A DNA stretch of 64,000 nt, from assembly GCF_006385175.1 (NCBI RefSeq), contig NZ_VFIY01000005.1, forward strand, positions 379,501 through 443,500. Direction: 5' to 3'. Positions within the stretch are counted from its first letter, which is position 1, and the number at the start of each line of letters is the position of its first letter. Positions 33,685 through 41,310 of the stretch are shown here, piece after piece. The stretch comes from Emcibacter nanhaiensis (lineage in GTDB: Bacteria > Pseudomonadota > Alphaproteobacteria > Sphingomonadales > Emcibacteraceae). The notes under the pieces were generated by a model, which was given only the letters and a program-made list of their open reading frames with translations, made no database searches and was not told the DNA's origin. Both the position numbers and the translations under genes were made by a program.

Positions 33685-35115
33685 ATGACAGAATTATTTG
33701 ATGCCACGATGCTCGCACGGGTGCAGTTTGCCTTCACCGTTGCGTTTCATATCGTGTTCCCCGCCTTTACCATCGGGCTCGCCAGTTACCTGGCCGTGCT
33801 GGAAGGGTTGTGGTTGTACACCGGGCGGGACGCCTACATCCGCCTGTTCCGCTACTGGATGAAAATTTTCGCCGTCGTCTTCGGCATGGGTGTCGTGTCC
33901 GGCATCGTCATGAGTTACCAGTTCGGCACCAACTGGAGCGTCTTCTCCGACAAGGCCGGATCGGTGATCGGCCCGCTCCTGGGCTACGAGGTGCTGTCCG
34001 CTTTCTTCCTCGAAGCCGGCTTCCTCGGCATCATGCTGTTCGGCATGAACCGGGTCGGCAAGAAGCTGCATTTTACGGCCACCCTGGTGGTGGCGGCAGG
34101 CACGCTGTTCTCCGCTTTCTGGATCCTGTCGGTCAACAGCTGGATGCAGACCCCGACCGGCTATGCCCTCAACGAGGCCGGACAATATATCCCGGCCGAC
34201 TGGTTCGAGATCGTCTTCAATCCCTCTTTCCCCTACCGGCTGGTGCATATGGTGCTGGCCGCCTATCTGACCACGGCCTTTGTGGTCGGCGCGGTCGGGG
34301 CCTGGCACCTGCTCAAGGACAAGACCCGGGAGACGCCGAAAATCATGCTGTCCATGGCCATGTGGATGGCGGTCATTGTCGCCCCACTGCAGATCCTGGC
34401 CGGTGACATGCACGGGCTTAACACCCTGGAACATCAGCCGGCCAAGGTGGCGGCCATGGAAGGCCACTTTGAGTCCTATGACGGCGCGCCGCTGATCCTG
34501 TTCGGCTGGCCCGACATGGAGGAAGAGGAAACCAAATATGCAGTCGAGATCCCCAAGCTCGGCAGCATGATCCTGACCCATGACTGGGACGGTCATATCA
34601 AGGGGCTCAAGGAATGGGCGCCGGAAGACCGGCCCTTTGTGCCGATTGTGTTCTGGTCGTTCCGGGTAATGGTCGGGCTCGGTTTTCTGATGGCTTTTAC
34701 CGGCCTGGTGGGCCTGGTGCTGCGCCTGCGCGGCAAACTCTATGACTGTCCGCTGTTCCATCGCCTGGCGGTGCTGATGGGGCCGACCGGCTTCATCTGT
34801 GTGCTGGCGGGCTGGATCGTCACCGAAGTGGGGCGCCAGCCCTGGACCATTTACGGTCTGCTGCGGACCGGGGATTCGGTCTCGCCGGTCGACCTGCCGG
34901 CGGTCTCCACGTCGCTGGCCCAGTTCGCAGTGGTTTATTTCATCGTGTTTGGCTTCGGCGTCTACTATCTGTTCCGCATGTTCGCCAAACTGCCGAAAGG
35001 CGACGAGCCGCAGCCGGTGGATCGCAGTCCGATCCGGGCGGCGGGGACAACCCCGGCCATGGCGGTTAATCCGGACGCCATGATCAAGGACAAGAAACCG
35101 GAAGGAGGCAAATAA
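33685..35115 (+). CDS. cydA: cytochrome bd ubiquinol oxidase subunit I (CIO type)
   Basis: 476 residues, nine membrane segments expected. Haem ligand His lies in FTVAFHIVFPAFTIGLASYL near the start, the CIO-type wording instead of the E. coli CydA wording. Other family blocks are MKIFAVVFGMGVVSGIVMSYQFGTNWS, LHFTATLVVAAGTLFSAFWI, and WIVTEVGRQPWTIYGLLRT. The Q-loop region is short, also CIO-like. It reduces O2 with ubiquinol without pumping protons and is insensitive to cyanide and sulfide. It follows the SulP gene by 58 nt; an inverted repeat (TTACGCCAG and CTGACGTAA) in that gap could be a leader element. It overlaps cydB by one base. Confidence 0.95.
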   Translation: MTELFDATMLARVQFAFTVAFHIVFPAFTIGLASYLAVLEGLWLYTGRDAYIRLFRYWMKIFAVVFGMGVVSGIVMSYQFGTNWSVFSDKAGSVIGPLLGYEVLSAFFLEAGFLGIMLFGMNRVGKKLHFTATLVVAAGTLFSAFWILSVNSWMQTPTGYALNEAGQYIPADWFEIVFNPSFPYRLVHMVLAAYLTTAFVVGAVGAWHLLKDKTRETPKIMLSMAMWMAVIVAPLQILAGDMHGLNTLEHQPAKVAAMEGHFESYDGAPLILFGWPDMEEEETKYAVEIPKLGSMILTHDWDGHIKGLKEWAPEDRPFVPIVFWSFRVMVGLGFLMAFTGLVGLVLRLRGKLYDCPLFHRLAVLMGPTGFICVLAGWIVTEVGRQPWTIYGLLRTGDSVSPVDLPAVSTSLAQFAVVYFIVFGFGVYYLFRMFAKLPKGDEPQPVDRSPIRAAGTTPAMAVNPDAMIKDKKPEGGK

Positions 35116-36113
35116 TGTTGGATCTGGCATTTATCTGGGCCATGCTTCTGGCCGTCGCTATCCTGGTCTATGTGATCCTGGATGGCTTTGATCTTGGCGT
35201 CGGCATCCTGTTCCCCTTCCTCAACAAGGGCAAGGAGCGGGACGTTGCCATGAGCAGTATCGCCCCGGTCTGGGACGGCAACGAAACCTGGCTGGTGCTG
35301 GGCGGCGGCGGCCTGTTTGCCGCCTTCCCGCTGGCCTACGCCGTGCTGATGCCGGCTTTTTACACACCGATCATCATCATGTTGCTGGGGCTGATTTTCC
35401 GCGGCGTCGCCTTTGAGTTCCGTTGGCGTGATCCCGCGCACCAGAAAGCCTGGGACTATAGTTTTGCCCTCGGCTCCGTGGGGGCGGCCCTGTGCCAGGG
35501 CATCATCCTCGGCGCCTTCATCCAGGGCATTGCCGTGGAGGACCGGGCCTATGCCGGCGGCTGGTTTGACTGGATTACCCCGTTCAGCCTCGTGACCGGG
35601 GTGGCGCTGGTGATCGGTTACGCGCTGCTTGGCGCCTGCTGGCTGATCCTCAAGTCTGAAGACGGTCTGCAGGACAAGGTCTATCGTTTTGCCTTGCCGC
35701 TGGCGCTCGGCATGCTGCTGTTTATCGCCGCCGTCAGCCTGTGGACGCCGATGCTGTCCGAGGAAATCTCCGGCCGCTGGTTCCGCTGGCCCAATATCGC
35801 CATCCTGTGGCCGGTGCCGGTGCTGGTGGCGGGGCTTGGCCTGTTGCTGCTGTGGAGCATCCGCACCCGGCGGGAGAAACTTCCCTTTCCGCTGGCGCTG
35901 GGCCTGTTCCTGCTGTCCTACATCGGGCTCGGCATCAGCCTCTATCCCTATGTGGTGCCACGTCAGATTACATTGTGGGAGGCGGCCGCCGATCACTCCA
36001 GTCTGGCCTTCATGCTGGCCGGGGCGGTAATCCTGCTGCCGCTGATCCTGGCCTATACCGGTTACGCCTACTGGGTGTTCCGTGGCAAGGCCAGCGAGGA
36101 GGATCATTACTGA
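35115..36113 (+). CDS. cydB: cytochrome bd ubiquinol oxidase subunit II
   Basis: 332 residues, the usual CydB length, about eight membrane segments. Typical sequence at the start is ILDGFDLGVGILFPFLNKGKERDV, followed by VWDGNETWLVLGGGGLFAAFPLAY and LIFRGVAFEFRWR. The last segment leads into YTGYAYWVFRGKA. It pairs with CydA, stabilising the haem subunit in the inner membrane. The start overlaps the cydA stop as TAATG, and the stop overlaps the DUF2474 start as TGATG, so the three are translationally coupled. Confidence 0.95.
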   Translation: MLDLAFIWAMLLAVAILVYVILDGFDLGVGILFPFLNKGKERDVAMSSIAPVWDGNETWLVLGGGGLFAAFPLAYAVLMPAFYTPIIIMLLGLIFRGVAFEFRWRDPAHQKAWDYSFALGSVGAALCQGIILGAFIQGIAVEDRAYAGGWFDWITPFSLVTGVALVIGYALLGACWLILKSEDGLQDKVYRFALPLALGMLLFIAAVSLWTPMLSEEISGRWFRWPNIAILWPVPVLVAGLGLLLLWSIRTRREKLPFPLALGLFLLSYIGLGISLYPYVVPRQITLWEAAADHSSLAFMLAGAVILLPLILAYTGYAYWVFRGKASEEDHY

Positions 36114-36259
36114 TGGCAGGCAGTGACGATGCCAATGACAATGGCGGACCTGAGCCCGGAACCGGACGCAAACTGCTTTGGTTTGTCGGGCTCTGGCTGG
36201 CCGGGGTGATGGTGCTCGGCATCATTGCCTACGGCATCCGCCTGTTCATCGGCACTTGA
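36113..36259 (+). CDS. DUF2474-type cytochrome bd accessory peptide
   Basis: 48-residue single-span membrane peptide. A charged start (MAGSDDANDNGGPEPGTGRK) precedes one hydrophobic helix (LLWFVGLWLAGVMVLGIIAYG), ending IRLFIGT. Small proteins of this kind (DUF2474, functionally like CydX) follow cydB in CIO-type operons and help assemble or stabilise the oxidase. ATG 36113 overlaps the cydB stop. It is too short for many gene finders. Confidence 0.85.
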   Translation: MAGSDDANDNGGPEPGTGRKLLWFVGLWLAGVMVLGIIAYGIRLFIGT

Positions 36260-36270
36260 ACTTGCGGCCT

Positions 36271-37185
36271 TCAGGCGTTCAGGGTTTCTTTCAGCCAGGC
36301 GGCTGAGCGGGACAGGGCGTCAGCTCCCTTGTCGACACCGAACATGCCGTAAAACCCGTGAATCATGCCGTCATAGCGCCAGCATTCCACCTTCCCACCT
36401 GCCTCGCGCAGGCGGGCGGCATAGGCTTCGCCGTCATCCCGCAGCGGATCATACTGGGCGGTGATGACCAGGGCCGGGGGGAGGTCCGTGAGGTCCTCCG
36501 TCAGGCCGACCGCGAAAAGGGGGTGGGTTCGGTAGCTTTCGTCGGGAAGATAATGGTCCATGAACCAGTCCATGGCGGCAATGGTCAGCATATAGCCCTC
36601 AGCATTTTCCACATGCGACGGCAGCAGCGGGTCATGATACAGCGTCACCGGGTAAATCAGCAGTTGCGCCGCCAGGTTGAGGTCGTTACGGGTCCGGACT
36701 GTTGTCACGGCGGACAGGTTGCCGCCGGCGCTGTCGCCGCCGATGGCGATACGGTCCGCATCAATGCCCAGCTCGTCTGCATGTTCGAACACCCAGGTGG
36801 TGGCGGCCACGGCATCATCCGGCGCGGCCGGAAACTTGTACTCCGGCGCCAGGCGGTAATCGACCGAGATCACCACACAGTCGGCTTCCAGCGCCAGGTT
36901 GCGGCAGATCGCGTCATAGTCGTCGAGGCTGCCGATCACCCAGCCGCCGCCATGGATAAAGACCAGGGCCGGCATCTTGTCACCGGCGCGGGGATAATAG
37001 AAGCGCACCGGGATGTCGCCGCCCGGGCCGGGGATGGTTCTGTCCTCGATATGATGGACAGCCGGCTTGGGCGCCTGGGGAAAAGACGCCTGGCGGGCGA
37101 TGTCCACCGGCAGGGTATGGATCGGGGGGAGCTTTGCCATTTCGTCGAGCAAAGCCTGAACCTGGGGATCAACGGGCGTGGTCAT
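36271..37185 (-). CDS. alpha/beta hydrolase, hormone-sensitive-lipase-type esterase
   Basis: 304-residue cytosolic esterase. The HSL oxyanion motif is FIHGGGWVIGSLDDYD, and the nucleophile elbow is GGDSAGGNLSAV with the catalytic Ser near residue 153. A later Asp (ALVITAQYDPLRDDGEAYA) and His (DGMIHGFYGM) complete the triad. Strand and length fit group IV bacterial esterases, which prefer short acyl esters. It converges on the DUF2474 gene with an 11-nt gap and is a single gene. Confidence 0.9.
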   Translation of the reverse strand: MTTPVDPQVQALLDEMAKLPPIHTLPVDIARQASFPQAPKPAVHHIEDRTIPGPGGDIPVRFYYPRAGDKMPALVFIHGGGWVIGSLDDYDAICRNLALEADCVVISVDYRLAPEYKFPAAPDDAVAATTWVFEHADELGIDADRIAIGGDSAGGNLSAVTTVRTRNDLNLAAQLLIYPVTLYHDPLLPSHVENAEGYMLTIAAMDWFMDHYLPDESYRTHPLFAVGLTEDLTDLPPALVITAQYDPLRDDGEAYAARLREAGGKVECWRYDGMIHGFYGMFGVDKGADALSRSAAWLKETLNA

Positions 37186-37402
37186 TTAAGCGTCCTTTTT
37201 CTGGTTGCGCCTGTGCAGCATAAAACGGTCAGTATCGCAAACAAAATCATTTTATAATGCATATCCGGTTTCACTACCAAATGCTTTTGCTGTCGGGGGC
37301 CGGACAAGGTTCTGCGGCGGCGCAATTTGGCTTGCCGGACAGAGGACTTGACGCTACCCTTAGCCGTTGGTTCAGGATTTTATACAATTTCGGAGCAGGC
37401 CG

Positions 37403-38326
37403 ATGGCGCGACAGGCGGAAGAGATTTTCAGGGGGGTGTTCCCGGCGGTGACCACCCAGTTCGACGAACAGCATAATGTGGACCTGACGGCCACGCAGCA
37501 GGTGATTGATGGCTTGGTGCACGACGGGGTGCACGGGCTGGTGCTGATGGGCACGGTCGGGGAAAACAACTCGCTCCGCACGGAAGAAAAAATCTCCCTG
37601 CTGGAAGCAGCGAAGGACGTGGTTGCCGGCCGGGTGCCGATCCTGTCCGGGGTATCACACTTTACGACCGAGGAGGCGCAGGACTATGTCCGGGCGGCCG
37701 AGCGCATCGGCATTGACGGCCTGATGGTGCTGCCGGCCATGGTCTATGTGCCGGACCAGGCCGAGCTGGAACAGCATTTCCGGCTGGTGGCCTCGGCCAC
37801 CGGCCTGCCGATCATGCTCTATAACAACCCGGCGTCCTATCGGGTCAGTATTTCCGTCGAGACCCTGGAACGGCTCGCGGATGTGGACAATATCGTCTGC
37901 ATCAAGGAATCGGCTGAGGACACCCGCCGCTTCACCGACCTGATCAATGCCTGCGGTGAGCGCTTCATCGTCTTTGCCGGACTTGACGACATGGCCTTTG
38001 AGGGGCTGGTGCTGGGGGCCAAGGGCTGGGTCTCCGGCCTGACCAATGCCTTCCCGCGCGAAAGCGTTGCCCTTTACGAGCTTTTGCAGCGCGGGGAAAT
38101 CGACAAGGCGCAGGCGCTGTACCGCTGGTTCATGCCGCTGCTGCATTTCGATTCCAAACCCAAGCTGGTGCAATATATCAAGCTGGTGGAGCAGGTGATG
38201 GAGCGGGGCTCGGAGCGGGTGCGCCTGCCGCGCATGATCCTGAGCGGCGCGGAGCGGGAGGACCTGATTTCCACGGTTCGTGAGGCAGAGGCAACCCGGC
38301 CCGACCTGGATAGTTTACTGGGATAG
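37403..38326 (+). CDS. lhpC: DapA-family lyase, probable 1-pyrroline-4-hydroxy-2-carboxylate deaminase
   Basis: 307 residues from ATG 37403, with GGAG 9 nt upstream; an earlier start at 37367 was rejected. DHDPS/NAL (beta/alpha)8 barrel: FRGVFPAVTTQFDEQHNVD, then GVHGLVLMGTVGENNSL, LPIMLYNNPASYRVSIS with the active-site Tyr, and IVCIKESAEDTRRF with the Schiff-base Lys. The adjacent downstream gene is a hydroxyproline epimerase, so the likely reaction is deamination of 1-pyrroline-4-hydroxy-2-carboxylate to alpha-ketoglutarate semialdehyde. That specific assignment depends on context. The two genes are 4 nt apart. No D-hydroxyproline dehydrogenase is found here. Confidence 0.72.
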   Translation: MARQAEEIFRGVFPAVTTQFDEQHNVDLTATQQVIDGLVHDGVHGLVLMGTVGENNSLRTEEKISLLEAAKDVVAGRVPILSGVSHFTTEEAQDYVRAAERIGIDGLMVLPAMVYVPDQAELEQHFRLVASATGLPIMLYNNPASYRVSISVETLERLADVDNIVCIKESAEDTRRFTDLINACGERFIVFAGLDDMAFEGLVLGAKGWVSGLTNAFPRESVALYELLQRGEIDKAQALYRWFMPLLHFDSKPKLVQYIKLVEQVMERGSERVRLPRMILSGAEREDLISTVREAEATRPDLDSLLG

Positions 38327-38330
38327 CGCC

Positions 38331-39338
38331 ATGCCCGAAACACCGCATGTCTTTTTCTGTATCGACGGCCATACCTGCGGCAATCCGGTCCGCCTGGTGG
38401 CCGGCGGGGCGCCGCTGCTCAGGGGAAAGACCCTGGCCGACAAGCGCGTGGAGTTTATCGAACAGCATGACTGGATCCGCCAGTCGCTGATGTTCGAGCC
38501 GCGCGGCCACGACATGATGTCCGGCGGCTTCTTTTATCCGCCGTCTGATCCCGAGGCCGATATGGGCATCCTGTTCATGGAAACCAGCGGTTGCCTGCCC
38601 ATGTGCGGCCACGGTACCATCGGCATGGTCACCATGGGGCTGGAAAACGGCCTGCTGCATCCGTGCGAGGAAGGCCGGTTGACACTGGAAACCCCGGCCG
38701 GACTGGTGCAGGCAGAGTATGTGCGCGAGGGCGAGCGGGTCACCGAAGTGCGGCTCTATAACATCGACAGCTTTCTATATGCCGAGGGGGTAGAGGTCGA
38801 TTGTCCAAAGCTCGGTCCCCTGAAAGTGGATATTTCCTACGGCGGCAATTTCTACGCCATCATCGATCCCCAGGAAAACTATCCGGGGCTGGAACATTTT
38901 ACCGCCACGCAACTGGTGGGGCTGAGCCCGGAACTGCGGCGTCTTTTGCAGGAAAAAATCACCCCGGTTCATCCGCTCGACGACCGCATCCGCGGCGTCA
39001 GCCATCTAATGTGGACCGGGACGCCACAAACGAAAGGCGCCGATGGCCGCAATGCGGTCTTTTACGGCGACAAGGCCATCGACCGCTCGCCCTGCGGTAC
39101 CGGCACCAGCGCCCGGCTGGCCCAGCTTGCGGCCAAAGGCAAACTGAAACCGGGCGACGACTATGTCCATGAAAGCATCATCGGTTCCTGCTTCCGCGGC
39201 CGGGTGGAACATGCGACCAAGGTGGGCGATTTTGACGCCATCCGGCCCAGTTTTGCCGGCTGGGCGCGGCAGACCGGGCTCAACACCATCACCGTGGATG
39301 AGGATGATCCCTTCTGGCGTGGCTTCCGGGTGGTCTGA
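38331..39338 (+). CDS. lhpA: 4-hydroxyproline 2-epimerase (proline racemase family)
   Basis: 335 residues from ATG 38331. The family motif FFCIDGHTCGNPVRLVAGGAP opens the protein. Both catalytic cysteines of the epimerase/racemase class are present: one in LPMCGHGTIG and one in DRSPCGTGTSARLAQL; dehydratase members of the family have Thr in place of one. RSPCGTGTS plus the hydroxyproline-type LRGKTLADKRVEF stretch favour 4-hydroxyproline over proline. It converts trans-4-hydroxy-L-proline to cis-4-hydroxy-D-proline, feeding a path that includes the lhpC-like gene just upstream. Confidence 0.85.
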   Translation: MPETPHVFFCIDGHTCGNPVRLVAGGAPLLRGKTLADKRVEFIEQHDWIRQSLMFEPRGHDMMSGGFFYPPSDPEADMGILFMETSGCLPMCGHGTIGMVTMGLENGLLHPCEEGRLTLETPAGLVQAEYVREGERVTEVRLYNIDSFLYAEGVEVDCPKLGPLKVDISYGGNFYAIIDPQENYPGLEHFTATQLVGLSPELRRLLQEKITPVHPLDDRIRGVSHLMWTGTPQTKGADGRNAVFYGDKAIDRSPCGTGTSARLAQLAAKGKLKPGDDYVHESIIGSCFRGRVEHATKVGDFDAIRPSFAGWARQTGLNTITVDEDDPFWRGFRVV

Positions 39339-39375
39339 GGCGAGAACAGCGGTGGTGTGTGATTTCCCTTTGATT

Positions 39376-39389
39376 GAAACGTTCGTTTG
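39376..39389. promoter_or_regulatory. PsrA-type operator candidate
   Basis: GAAAC-GTTC-GTTTG fits the reported PsrA motif (G/C)AAAC-N2-4-GTTT(G/C). It lies 87 bp upstream of the acyl-CoA dehydrogenase start. PsrA is a TetR-family repressor of fatty acid degradation genes released by long-chain acyl-CoA, so the site suits these two genes. No psrA gene is in the window. Confidence 0.5.
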
Positions 39390-39476
39390 AATATACTTCC
39401 CGCCAGGAGATATTTTTGAACTCCGGCGCGGCCCATAAGAGGCGGCCCGGAGAGCGGTCCTGGGAAAGGGAGATTG

Positions 39477-41279
39477 ATGTCGTTTTTATTTGATCACATG
39501 CGGGAGGTTAACTTCCAGCTTCACAATGTGCTGGAAAGTGAACAGGCTTTCTCCGGCGGTGTTTTTGCCGACTATACGCCGGAGACCATGAGCGCCTTTC
39601 TGGAGACGGCCCGGGCCGTTGCCGAGGACCATTACCTGCCGCATTATCAGACCGGGGACCAGCAGGAGCCGGCCTTTGACGGCGAAAAGGTCCACCTGCT
39701 GCCGGAACTGGCGGACGCCTGGCGGGCCTTCGCCGACGCGGGGTTCCTGTCCGCCCATCATGATGCGGAGCACGGCGGGATGCATATGCCGCAGACCCTG
39801 AACAGTGCCTGCATGTCCTTCTTTTACGGCGCCAATATTTCTTTCTCCGGGTACAGCCTGCTGACCATCGGCGCCGGCAACCTGATCCGCAGTTTCGGCA
39901 CCGAAGACCAGATCGCCCGCTTCCTCGCGCCCATGACCGACGGCCGCTTTGCCGGCACCATGGCGCTGACCGAGCCCGGGCAGGGATCGGCTTTGTCGGA
40001 TATCAAAACGACCGCTGAACTCCAGCCAGACGGCAGCTATCGCCTTAAGGGGCATAAAATGTTCATCTCCGGCGGCGACCAGTCCATCACCGAAAATATC
40101 GTGCATATGGTGCTGGCCCGGATCAAGGGCGCGCCGGAAGGGGTCAAGGGCATCTCCCTGTTTATCTGTCCCAAGGTGCGGGTGGGTGAGGATGGCTCGT
40201 TGGGGGATCGTAACGATGTTGCCCTGGCCGGTCTGCTGCATAAAATGGGTTATCGCCATACGACCTCCACGGTGCTGAATTTCGGCGAGAATGACAATTG
40301 CGAGGCCTTTCTGGTCGGCGAGCCCAACCGCGGCCTCAGCTATATGTTCCAGATGATGAACGAGGCCCGGATCAATGTCGGTCTCGGCGCGGTCATGCTC
40401 GGCCTGGCCGGCTATCACTACAGCCTCAACTACGCCCGCGAGCGGCAGCAAGGCCGCCTGCCGTCCTGCAAGGACCCGCTGAGCCCGCAGGTGCCGCTGG
40501 TTGCGCACCCGGATATCCGAAGGCTGCTGCTGGCGCAAAAGGCCTATGGCGAAGGGGCTTTGGCCCTGGCCCTCTACGCCAGCCAGCAGGTGGACCGTAT
40601 TGAACTGGCCGACGACGGGGCCGAGAAGAAACGCCTGCTCGGCCTGTTGGACCTGCTGACCCCGGTGGTGAAAAGCTATCCGTCAGAATATGGACTCGAG
40701 GCCAACAAGATGGCGATCCAGGTGCTCGGCGGCTCGGGCTATATCCGCGAATATCCGGTCGAGCAATATTACCGGGACAACCGCCTCAACCCGATTCATG
40801 AGGGCACCGAAGGCATCCAGGGGCTGGACCTGCTGGGCCGCAAGGTGGTGATCGACGGCGGCGCCTCCCTCAAATTGCTGCTGGAGTGTATTGCCGAAGA
40901 TGTGCGGCTGGCATCTGAAGACGTGGTCGGGGAGGAAATCACCATCCCGGTGGCGGAAAGCCTTGACCTGGTCGGGCGGGTGACCCGCACCCTGACCGGA
41001 AAAATGGCCGAGGATGTGGACCTGGCGCTGGCCAACGCCACCCTGTATCTGGATTTCATGGGCCGGGTGATCATCGCCTGGATGTGGCTGCGCCAGGCCC
41101 GGGCCGCCAAGCTCGCCCTGAACGAGGAGCCGGAAGGAAACCAGGCGGATTATTACCAGGGCAAGCTGCAGGCCGCCCGCTATTTCATGGGCCGGGAACT
41201 TACCCGCACCAAAGAGCAGGCGAATATACTGATGGGATTTGAGTCCAGCGCCTTTGAGATGCAGGACAGCTGGTTTTAG
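39477..41279 (+). CDS. acyl-CoA dehydrogenase (long 600-residue type)
   Basis: 600 residues from ATG 39477 (GGGAG upstream); TTG 39474 rejected. FAD-dependent alpha,beta-dehydrogenation of acyl-CoA. Family blocks include MALTEPGQGSALSDIKT, LKGHKMFISGGDQSITENIVHMVLARI, and INVGLGAVMLGLAGYHYSLNYARERQQGRLP. The catalytic Glu region reads NPIHEGTEGIQGLDLLGRKV. The C-terminal ~130 residues are the extra domain of this subclass, seen in AidB-like and DmdC-like enzymes. The next gene (31 nt) is an acyl-CoA ligase, so the pair activates and oxidises an acid. 3-Methylmercaptopropionate (DMSP) use is possible by analogy with DmdB/DmdC but not shown. Confidence 0.9.
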   Translation: MSFLFDHMREVNFQLHNVLESEQAFSGGVFADYTPETMSAFLETARAVAEDHYLPHYQTGDQQEPAFDGEKVHLLPELADAWRAFADAGFLSAHHDAEHGGMHMPQTLNSACMSFFYGANISFSGYSLLTIGAGNLIRSFGTEDQIARFLAPMTDGRFAGTMALTEPGQGSALSDIKTTAELQPDGSYRLKGHKMFISGGDQSITENIVHMVLARIKGAPEGVKGISLFICPKVRVGEDGSLGDRNDVALAGLLHKMGYRHTTSTVLNFGENDNCEAFLVGEPNRGLSYMFQMMNEARINVGLGAVMLGLAGYHYSLNYARERQQGRLPSCKDPLSPQVPLVAHPDIRRLLLAQKAYGEGALALALYASQQVDRIELADDGAEKKRLLGLLDLLTPVVKSYPSEYGLEANKMAIQVLGGSGYIREYPVEQYYRDNRLNPIHEGTEGIQGLDLLGRKVVIDGGASLKLLLECIAEDVRLASEDVVGEEITIPVAESLDLVGRVTRTLTGKMAEDVDLALANATLYLDFMGRVIIAWMWLRQARAAKLALNEEPEGNQADYYQGKLQAARYFMGRELTRTKEQANILMGFESSAFEMQDSWF

Positions 41280-41310
41280 GGTACAATATACAAAAATAAA
41301 GGGAGACATC

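Noticed and set aside
33694-35130. Long minus-strand ORF over cydA
   Set aside because: Antisense to a clear CydA. Its product is highly charged and Gln/His-rich with no domain.
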